A stretch of DNA of 64,000 bases from the NCBI GenBank assembly GCA_963770155.1, contig CAVYOE010000001.1:1178001-1242000 (forward strand). Reading direction: 5' to 3'. This DNA comes from CAVYOE01 sp963770155 (GTDB lineage Bacteria; Actinomycetota; Thermoleophilia; Solirubrobacterales; 70-9). How positions within the stretch are numbered: position 1 is the stretch's first letter; every line of letters starts with the position of its first letter. The translations under genes were made by a program, and so were the position numbers. Positions 41,515 through 48,091 of this stretch are shown here, piece by piece. The notes beneath the pieces are model-generated. The model was not told where the DNA came from. It did no database searches and worked only from the letters and a program-made list of their open reading frames with translations.

Positions 41515-43455
41515 GTGCCGGACGGGGTGCGGCTCAGGGGATGGATCGGGCTCTTCGGCCTGATCACCGTTGCCTGGTTGGCGGCGGCAGCGCCGGCCGG
41601 GGCAGTCACTCCCTCGACCCATTTTGTCCCGGTGACCCAGCCCGACGAGCTCGGGGCACCGGTGCGGCTCGATACCGACGTCTATCTGCCGGAGGGCGAG
41701 GCGCCGGCCTCGGGATGGCCGCTTCTCGTCTTCTCCCACGGCGGGGGCAACCAGAAGCGCGAGCACTTCGTCGTCTACCACGCGGAGGAGTTCGTCCGCA
41801 ACGGCTATGCCGTGATCGCGTACTCGCAGCGGGGCCACGGCAACTCCGACGGCCAGGCCTCGGTCGCCGGCCCGAAGGAGGTCCGCGACATGTTCGACGT
41901 GCTCGCCTGGGCGCTCGGCCTTGGCGGGCGGGACTCCCCTCCCCACTCCGACTTTCGGATCGATGCCTCCCGGATCGCGGCCGGCGGCGAGTCCCAGGGC
42001 GGCCTCAACACGAACGTGCCGTTCATTCACAGCACCGAACCCCAGTACAACCCCTACGGGATCCGCTTCCGGGCGCTGATTCCGGGCAACACCCCCGACC
42101 GGGTCTACGAGGCGCTGGTCCCCAACAACGTGGTCAAGCTCAGCTTCGGGCTGGGGCTGGTCCAGACGTACCTGGTCGGGGCCGGCGGCCAAGTCTCACC
42201 GACGGTCCACAAATGGATCGCGGTCGCGGCCCTGGACCAGCCCGGCCTCGCGGGCGGCGAGATCTGCGATGCGACCGGCCACGACACGCCCACTTCCACG
42301 ATGAAATCCGACCTCGCCTTCCGCTCGGTCGGCTGCTACCCGGAGCGGATGACGGTGCCGACCCTGTGGGCGCAGTCGTTCGACGACTGGCTCTTCCCCG
42401 CGGAGATGGCGATCAACGTCTGGCGGCAGATGCCGGGCAACGGACGCCTCTACCTGAACATGGGCGGCCACGCCGCTCCGTTCACGCCCGCCGGCGCCGA
42501 ACAGGACGAGCTCGACGCGCAGGTCCGCTTCCTGAACTCGGTGTTGAAGCCGGGCGGCGCCAGCGCCCTCGCGGCACAGCGCAAACACAAGGGCAAGCGC
42601 AAGCTGAAGCGGGGCAAGCGCCTGCTGCGGCGGGCGGCAAGGCTGCGCCGCCGCGGCAAGCGCGCCAAGGCGAAGAAGCTGCGGAAACGCGGCAAGGCGC
42701 TTGTCCGGGCCGGCCGCAAGCTGATCTCCCAGGCAGAGCAGGAGGCCGCGACGTCGGGCCAGACCGACGGCGGGCCGCGAATCGTCTACTGGCGGCGCGA
42801 CCCACGCGTCGCCGTGCCGGGGAACCTCTACCGCTGGCCCGAGAACGCCTGGACGCGGCTGACCGCAAACACCTGGCCTCCCGCCGGCACCGGGGAGGAG
42901 ACACTCCAGCTCGGCGCGAACGGCAGCGCCGTCGCCTCGGGAGCCCAGGCCGGAGCGCTGGTCCTGGCGCCGCTCAGCATCGACTTTGCCTCGGACCCGG
43001 TGGGCGCGGCGGCGCTGTCGGCGACGCCGCTGGGCACTTCCCCCATCCCCTCCCAGCTCCCGGCTACCAACCTGCCGGGCATGATCGCCGGGTTCCAGAC
43101 CCAGCCGTTCGGGGCGGCGCGCGAGCTCAGCGGCCCGGTGGAGGTGTCGGTCCCCTGGACGCCGCTGACTCCCGATTCCCAGGTGATCATCAAGCTCTTC
43201 GACCGGGCCCCTGACGGGACGCTGACCCTGCTCACCCGCGGCGCCACCGGGATCCGCGGCGCCACGCCCGGGATGCAGCGGCAGGTCACTGTGCGCGGCA
43301 ACGAGACCAGCGCCCTGGTCCCGGCCGGGCACTCGCTGCTCCTCTGGATCAGCGCCGGCGAGCTCAGCTTCTACAAGCCCTACGTCGGCTCGCTCGGCGG
43401 ACTGCTCGGCGCCGGCACCGACTCGACCTTGACGCTGCCGCTGCGCTCGCCGTAG
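41515..43455 (+). CDS. secreted alpha/beta hydrolase (CocE/X-Pro peptidase-like) with basic insertion
   Basis: About 646 residues. The start is uncertain: TTG 41503, GTG 41515 and GTG 41527 are all in frame, just after the MBL stop. Signal peptide GWIGLFGLITVAWLAAAAP. The hydrolase domain has HGGGNQKREH, GYAVIAYSQRGHGNSDG, nucleophile GGESQGG, and acid/His candidates FDDWLFP and GGHAAPF. Between the catalytic and C-terminal beta domains is a 50-residue Lys/Arg-rich helical insertion without Cys. The C-terminal domain resembles the X-Pro/CocE jelly roll. Substrate: ester or amide, unknown. Confidence 0.85.
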   Translation: MPDGVRLRGWIGLFGLITVAWLAAAAPAGAVTPSTHFVPVTQPDELGAPVRLDTDVYLPEGEAPASGWPLLVFSHGGGNQKREHFVVYHAEEFVRNGYAVIAYSQRGHGNSDGQASVAGPKEVRDMFDVLAWALGLGGRDSPPHSDFRIDASRIAAGGESQGGLNTNVPFIHSTEPQYNPYGIRFRALIPGNTPDRVYEALVPNNVVKLSFGLGLVQTYLVGAGGQVSPTVHKWIAVAALDQPGLAGGEICDATGHDTPTSTMKSDLAFRSVGCYPERMTVPTLWAQSFDDWLFPAEMAINVWRQMPGNGRLYLNMGGHAAPFTPAGAEQDELDAQVRFLNSVLKPGGASALAAQRKHKGKRKLKRGKRLLRRAARLRRRGKRAKAKKLRKRGKALVRAGRKLISQAEQEAATSGQTDGGPRIVYWRRDPRVAVPGNLYRWPENAWTRLTANTWPPAGTGEETLQLGANGSAVASGAQAGALVLAPLSIDFASDPVGAAALSATPLGTSPIPSQLPATNLPGMIAGFQTQPFGAARELSGPVEVSVPWTPLTPDSQVIIKLFDRAPDGTLTLLTRGATGIRGATPGMQRQVTVRGNETSALVPAGHSLLLWISAGELSFYKPYVGSLGGLLGAGTDSTLTLPLRSP

Positions 43456-44885
43456 TCGCGGGTCGCGAGCTGCGGACGGTCCTGAGCCCAGGGCCGGGCG
43501 GCCTCGATCTGCGCGGCGAGAGAGAGCAGCGTCGTCTCCGCATTGGGCCGCCCGATCATCATCACGCCCAGGGGCAGGCCGTTGGTATCGAAGCCCGCCG
43601 GGACCGAGCAGGCCGGCTGCCCGGTGTGGTTCCAGGTGCCGCCGAACGGATAGACGCCGTTCATCCCGATCAGCGTCCGCAATGCCCCCTTGCCCTCCCA
43701 GCGGCCGACCTCCACCGGCGGCTGCGCGGTGGTCGGTGTGATCAGCACGTCGTAGTCCTCGAACAGCTTCCCGAGCCGCTGCTGGTCGCGCTCGAGGCCC
43801 TTGCCGCAGGCCTTCTCGAGCGCGCCCTTGGTCCCCACCAGCCCCCCGAGCCGGGCGAAGCCGCGGGTACGCTCCTCGAGCTTCTCCGGATGCGGAACGT
43901 TCTTGAAGTCGAAGCGGGCCCCGCCCAGGAACCGGGCGACGATCCGGTTTCCCATCGTGCTTCCGTATGGGGGGTGCGCCTCGGCCAGCTCGTGGCCCTG
44001 GGAGCGGAGCAGCTCCACAGTCGACTCGAGCGCCGCAGACAGCTGCGGATTGACCTTGGTCGGGACGACCAGCCGCGGCGCCCGGGTGGTGTAGGCGATC
44101 CGCAGCTTGCCCGGATCGCTGGCGGCGGCCTGCGCAAAGGACACCTCCGGCGGCGGCGGCGCGCCCGGCATCTGCTCCCCGGAGGTAGCCACGTCGAGCA
44201 GCAGGCCGGTGTCGAGCACGGAGCGCGTCAGAAAGCCGTTGACGGAGAGCCCGTACCACTCGTCTTCGCCGCGGTGGGGCGCCATCGTCACCCGGTCGCG
44301 CTGCGGCTTCAGGCCGAAGAGGCGGCAGTTGGCAGCCGGGAAGCGGATCGAGCCCATCCCGTCGGAGGCGTGCGCGGCGGCGCAGAGCCCGGCCGCGACG
44401 GCGGCGCCCGAGCCGCCGCTGGAGCCGGCCGTCGTGTGTGCGGGGCTCCACGGGTTTCGCGTCGCCCCCCACGTCTTTGACTCGGTGAAGCCGCAGACCG
44501 CCAGCTCCGGCAGGTTGGTCTTGCCGAGAATGACGGCACCCGCGTCCCGCAGGCGCGAGACCAGGGCCGAGTCCTCCTTTGCCGGGGTATCGAAGCCACC
44601 CGTGCCGAGCGCGGTGATCTGTCCGGCAACGTCGGTGGTGTCCTTGACCGCGATCGGGACGCCGAGCAGGGGCTTGTCTTCGCCGTTGCCGCGCCGCTGG
44701 TCGGCGGCGTCGGCGGCCGCGAGGGCTTCCTCGGCCATCACCACCCGGTAGGCGTTCAGCTCCGGGTCGATCCGCTCGATTCGCTCCAGGTAGAGCTCCG
44801 TCAATTCCCTCGAAGTGACCTCGCCCGAGCGCATCAGCTGAGCCTGGCGCGCGACTCCGGCAAAGGCGAGGTCGACGGGATCCAT
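43380..44885 (-). CDS. amidase-signature-family enzyme
   Basis: 501 residues. The Ser-cisSer-Lys triad is visible: Lys81 in VPIAVKDTTD, SSGGS at 155-159, and Ser179 in DGMGSIRFPA. It hydrolyses a carboxamide; the substrate is unknown. The 3' end overlaps the convergent hydrolase gene by 76 bp, with both reading frames maintained. It begins directly after the amine-oxidase stop codon, so the two are probably one operon. The C-terminal extra 30 residues are Ser/Pro-rich. Confidence 0.92.
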   Translation of the reverse strand: MDPVDLAFAGVARQAQLMRSGEVTSRELTELYLERIERIDPELNAYRVVMAEEALAAADAADQRRGNGEDKPLLGVPIAVKDTTDVAGQITALGTGGFDTPAKEDSALVSRLRDAGAVILGKTNLPELAVCGFTESKTWGATRNPWSPAHTTAGSSGGSGAAVAAGLCAAAHASDGMGSIRFPAANCRLFGLKPQRDRVTMAPHRGEDEWYGLSVNGFLTRSVLDTGLLLDVATSGEQMPGAPPPPEVSFAQAAASDPGKLRIAYTTRAPRLVVPTKVNPQLSAALESTVELLRSQGHELAEAHPPYGSTMGNRIVARFLGGARFDFKNVPHPEKLEERTRGFARLGGLVGTKGALEKACGKGLERDQQRLGKLFEDYDVLITPTTAQPPVEVGRWEGKGALRTLIGMNGVYPFGGTWNHTGQPACSVPAGFDTNGLPLGVMMIGRPNAETTLLSLAAQIEAARPWAQDRPQLATRDYGERSGSVKVESVPAPSSPPSEPT

Positions 44886-46265
44886 CTAGAGCCGCCATCC
44901 TTCCGCATCGAGCGCTTCCTCGGCGGCGCGCTCCCCGGAGCGGACCGCACCGTCCATGTAGCCGCACCAGACGCTCGCCGTCTCCGAGCCGGCCCAGTGG
45001 ATGCGCCCCGACGGCCGCCGCAGCGCCTCGCCATAGGTGCTGAGCGCGCCCGGACCGAAGGTGGAGACCGGGCCGCCGCGGCTCCACTCCTCCTCGGCCC
45101 AGGCCTGCTCGAGGAAGATCGCGGGGTGGCGGGCCTCGTCCCCGAACAGGCGAGCGAAGGCGGAGAGCACGATCTGCCGCCGCTCCGACTCCGGGCGGCG
45201 CGCGTGGGCAATCGCCTCGGCCCCGGCAATGAAGCCGATCAACACCCCGCGCGATCCGTCCGGGGGCGAGTTGTCGAAGGTGGTGAGGACCGGCTGGGTC
45301 TCGGTCACGGCCTGGCCGGTCAGCCCCTCCTCCCGCCAGAACGGCTCGGCGTACACGGCGGCGCATTTGGTCATCGCCCCGGCCGGCATCCGCTGGGCGA
45401 GCTGGTCGCGCTGCCCACCCAGCGGCGGGGAGAAGTCGATCAGCGACGCCAGCCGCGGCGGCACCGTGACGATCGCCCGCTGGGCGTTGACGACGACCCC
45501 GTTCGCCTCCACCCGGACGCCGGCGCCGCCCTGCTCGATCCGGCGCACCGGCACCCCGAGCAGGACCGCGTCACCGAGATCCTCGGCTAGCCGCAGCGAG
45601 ATCAGCTGCGAGCCGCCGGCGATCCGGTCCTGCTGGGCGCCGCCCTCGGTGTCGAGCATCGCGTCGAAGCCCCCAGCGGCTTGAACGTAGGCGAGCATGC
45701 CGAGGAGCGAGAGCTGTGCCGAGGAGGCGCCCATCGCCGTCTCCACTGCGATCTCGATCAGGCTTCGCGCTCGCCGGGTCAGGCAGACGCGGTCGAGCCA
45801 GGAACTGAGCGTCTGTGAGTCGAGCTCAGCCGCCTTCCGTGCGGTCCACGGGGACTCGGCCGGGACCTTCGAGGCGAGCTTGTCGAGCTTGCGCCGCACC
45901 CGTGCGATGTCGAGCAGAACGTGCGGGGCGAGCTTCGGGATCGTGCCCTTGTAGAGCCTGCGTCGGCCCTTGACCTCGACCAGATTGCGGCCCTCGTAAT
46001 AGGTCGGGAATGTCTCGATCTCGAGCTCGTCGAGCAGCGCCAGGACCCGGTCCTGGGTCGGCCCCACCCACTGGCCTCCCATCTCGGTCACGTTGCCGTC
46101 CCCGATCGGTGCGTTCAGGGTGCGGCCCCCGACCCTGTCGCGCGCCTCGAGCACGATCACCGAGCGTTTCGCCCCCTCCAGGCGGCGGGCGGCCACCAGG
46201 CCGGCGATGCCGGCACCGATCACTGCAACGTCGACCCTGCGCTCGCCGGGGCTGATCGAGTTCAT
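44886..46265 (-). CDS. flavin monoamine oxidase family protein
   Basis: 459 residues from ATG 46265; an upstream GTG-type extension reads unlike the family. FAD site VDVAVIGAGIAGLVAARRLEG, EARDRVGGRT, MGGQWVGPTQDR, and the C-terminal FAD/aromatic-cage motif IHWAGSETASVWCGYMDGAVRSGERAA. It oxidises an amine to aldehyde or acid with H2O2 release. Next to an amidase, it suggests amine/amide catabolism. Ends one base before the amidase ATG. Confidence 0.9.
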   Translation of the reverse strand: MNSISPGERRVDVAVIGAGIAGLVAARRLEGAKRSVIVLEARDRVGGRTLNAPIGDGNVTEMGGQWVGPTQDRVLALLDELEIETFPTYYEGRNLVEVKGRRRLYKGTIPKLAPHVLLDIARVRRKLDKLASKVPAESPWTARKAAELDSQTLSSWLDRVCLTRRARSLIEIAVETAMGASSAQLSLLGMLAYVQAAGGFDAMLDTEGGAQQDRIAGGSQLISLRLAEDLGDAVLLGVPVRRIEQGGAGVRVEANGVVVNAQRAIVTVPPRLASLIDFSPPLGGQRDQLAQRMPAGAMTKCAAVYAEPFWREEGLTGQAVTETQPVLTTFDNSPPDGSRGVLIGFIAGAEAIAHARRPESERRQIVLSAFARLFGDEARHPAIFLEQAWAEEEWSRGGPVSTFGPGALSTYGEALRRPSGRIHWAGSETASVWCGYMDGAVRSGERAAEEALDAEGWRL

Positions 46266-46383
46266 CGTGGCTCGCAACCTATCCGCCCGGCCTTCCAGGC
46301 ACCCGCTGAAACACCGCAACTCTTCGCCGCAGTCGGGTTTTCAACAGCTGAAACTGACCCCGGGAGGGGTTTCCACCGTGATC

Positions 46384-46418
46384 GAGGGGCCTCGGACAAT
46401 GCGTCCAGGCCCCTCTTT
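46384..46418 (+). terminator. strong intrinsic-terminator-like hairpin upstream of the 46511 operon
   Basis: Stem GAGGGGCCT (46384-46392) with AGGCCCCTC (46407-46415) and an inner GGAC/GTCC pair, immediately followed by TTTCGTTT. No plus-strand gene lies upstream within the window, so it would terminate a short leader RNA or a divergent plus-strand transcript, or stop read-through antisense to the amine-oxidase promoter. Confidence 0.6.
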
Positions 46419-46472
46419 CGTTTCTGGCCCCTTTTGTGCGTGGAAACAGCTGTTTTGCGCACCCGGCGGCGG

Positions 46473-46497
46473 GTTTTCGCCCCCTCCGGGCGGGTAT
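46473..46497 (+). promoter_or_regulatory. SigB/SigF-type promoter of the 46511 operon
   Basis: GTTT (46473-46476), a 15-bp spacer and GGGTAT (46492-46497) match the actinobacterial SigF/SigB consensus GTTT-N14-17-GGGTAT. Transcription would start around 46503-46505, 6-8 nt before ATG 46511, so this too is nearly leaderless. Confidence 0.65.
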
Positions 46498-46510
46498 CGG
46501 CCTGATTGAG

Positions 46511-46801
46511 ATGAAGCTGGCGCTCCGAATCGTCACGGCCGCCGCGATCGCGGCCGGGCTCTACTTCCTGATCCGGCACCTGCTGGACGACGGGCAGTCG
46601 TCGGAGCGCCGGCGGAACCAGTCCTCACCGAGTAGTTCTCCCGAGCAGACGGTGCACACCGACGGTTCCGGCGACCTGGACGGCCGCACCCGCGAGCAGC
46701 TCTACGAGGAGGCCAAGCGCCTCGGGATCGAGGGCCGCTCCAAGATGAACAAGGCCGAGCTGGCTCGCGCGGTCCAAGAGGCCCGGGGAAACCAGTCGTG
46801 A
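46511..46801 (+). CDS. membrane-anchored Rho_N-domain protein
   Basis: 96 residues from ATG 46511. An N-terminal helix (about 5-22) anchors it; residues 23-60 are polar; the C-terminal 35 residues (TREQLYEEAKRLGIEGRSKM, NKAELARAVQ) form the helix-extended-helix fold of the Rho N-terminal/SAP-like domain, common in small stress proteins. It leads a three-gene operon with DUF4235 and YihY, all overlapping or coupled, behind a SigB/F-like promoter. Confidence 0.8.
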   Translation: MKLALRIVTAAAIAAGLYFLIRHLLDDGQSSERRRNQSSPSSSPEQTVHTDGSGDLDGRTREQLYEEAKRLGIEGRSKMNKAELARAVQEARGNQS

Positions 46802-47121
46802 GCCCGGCGCAGCCAGAGGCGCCGGTAAAGCAGGCGGGTCCGCCGGTGAAGTTGATTTTCGTCCCGCTCGGGATCGCCGGCGGGGTGGTCGCAGGCCTCG
46901 TCGGCAAGAAGGCCTTCGAGCAGCTCTGGGGCATGGTCGACGAGGAGGAGCCCCCGGATGCCAAGCACCGTGAGATCAGCGTGCCCAAGCTCGCCGCTGC
47001 CCTGGCGCTCGAAGGGGCGATCTTCCGGATCACGAGAGGACTGTTCGACCACGGCACCCGGCGCGGGTTTGCGCGGATGACCGGCGCCTGGCCGGGCGAG
47101 CAAAAGCCCGAAGAGGAGTAG
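46798..47121 (+). CDS. DUF4235 membrane protein
   Basis: 107 residues from GTG 46798 (GTGA overlap). It has the DUF4235 pattern: LIFVPLGIAGGVVAGLVGKK, AFEQLWGMVDEEEPPDAKHR and LAAALALEGAIFRITRGLFD, two helices with a conserved WGM-D/E-PP loop. Function unknown; often near stress genes in actinobacteria. The final codons GAA GAG GAG TAG also supply the Shine-Dalgarno of the next gene. Confidence 0.88.
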   Translation: MSPAQPEAPVKQAGPPVKLIFVPLGIAGGVVAGLVGKKAFEQLWGMVDEEEPPDAKHREISVPKLAAALALEGAIFRITRGLFDHGTRRGFARMTGAWPGEQKPEEE

Positions 47122-47125
47122 CCCG

Positions 47126-48091
47126 ATCGCTGAGGAGCCGCCGGTTAATGACTATCACCGTCCCAAAGGAGTCGACCGCGAATCCGGCCTATGGCCGACC
47201 CTGAAGCGGACCGCGACCGAGTTCCAGGAGGACAACCTCACCGACTGGGCGGCGTCGCTCACCTACTACGGCCTGCTGGCAATATTCCCGGCGTTGATCG
47301 CGCTGGTCTCGATCGTCGGCCTGGTCGGCGATCCCCGGGAGACGACGGAGACGATCACCGAGATCGTCACCGACGTGGGCCCGGACTCGGCTGCCGAGAC
47401 CTTCTCCGGTCCGATCGAGCAGGTGACCGAGAGTCGCGGCACCGCCGGCCTCGCTCTGGTGCTTGGCCTGGCGGTGGCGCTGTGGTCTGCCTCCGGCTAC
47501 GTCGGCGCCTTCATGCGCGCCTCCGCGGTGATCTACGAAACCCCCGAGGGCCGGCCGTTCTGGAAGCTGCGGCCGCTTCAGCTCGCGATCACGCTCGGGA
47601 TGGTCCTGCTGCTGGCACTGATCGCCCTGGCGCTGGTGCTAACCGGACCGATCGTCGAAGCGGTCGCGGACCCGATCGGGCTCTCCGACGCCGCGGTGAC
47701 GGCCTGGGAGATCGCGAAGTGGCCCGTAATCGCCGTCGCCTTCGTCGTCATGATCTCCCTCCTCTATTACACGTCGCCGAACGTGAGACAGCGCGGCTTC
47801 AAATGGGTGACGCCGGGAAGCGTGTTCGCGCTCGTCGTCTGGATCGTGGCCAGCGTGGCATTCGCGCTCTACGTAGCCAACTTCGGCTCCTACAACAAGA
47901 CCTACGGATCCCTGGCGAGCGTCATCGTCGTCCTGATCTGGTTCTGGATCACCAATCTCGCCATCCTCTTCGGTCACCAGCTGAACGCGGAGCGGGAGCG
48001 CAGCGCCGAGATCGATGAGGGTGTGCCGCGGGCCGAGAAGGAGCTGCAGCTCGAGCCCCGCGACGAGCCGAACCGCCCGCAGACGAGCTAA
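47126..48091 (+). CDS. YihY/BrkB-family inner-membrane protein with ATC start
   Basis: 321 residues from ATC 47126 (IAEEPPVNDYHRPKGVDRES). The conserved family N-terminus TATEFQEDNLTDWAASLTYYG starts well upstream of the first TTG (47294), and between the in-frame TGA at 47078 and that TTG there is no ATG, GTG or TTG. GAGGAG (47113-47118) is 7 nt before the ATC. Six hydrophobic segments include YVGAFMRASAVIYETPEGRP and the final TNLAILFGHQLNAERER. Last gene of the stress-type operon; its TAA overlaps the GDPD stop. Confidence 0.85.
   Translation: MAEEPPVNDYHRPKGVDRESGLWPTLKRTATEFQEDNLTDWAASLTYYGLLAIFPALIALVSIVGLVGDPRETTETITEIVTDVGPDSAAETFSGPIEQVTESRGTAGLALVLGLAVALWSASGYVGAFMRASAVIYETPEGRPFWKLRPLQLAITLGMVLLLALIALALVLTGPIVEAVADPIGLSDAAVTAWEIAKWPVIAVAFVVMISLLYYTSPNVRQRGFKWVTPGSVFALVVWIVASVAFALYVANFGSYNKTYGSLASVIVVLIWFWITNLAILFGHQLNAERERSAEIDEGVPRAEKELQLEPRDEPNRPQTS

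Noticed and set aside
42196..45366. 1056-codon open frame on the minus strand across the hydrolase, amidase and oxidase genes
   Set aside because: Gly/Arg/Ala-rich shadow frame of GC-rich DNA; no domain; the amidase and hydrolase families in the other frames are unambiguous.
46265..46319. N-terminal extension of the amine oxidase to 46319
   Set aside because: Extra 18 residues (Cys/Arg-rich) do not resemble the family; ATG 46265 precedes the FAD motif at normal distance.
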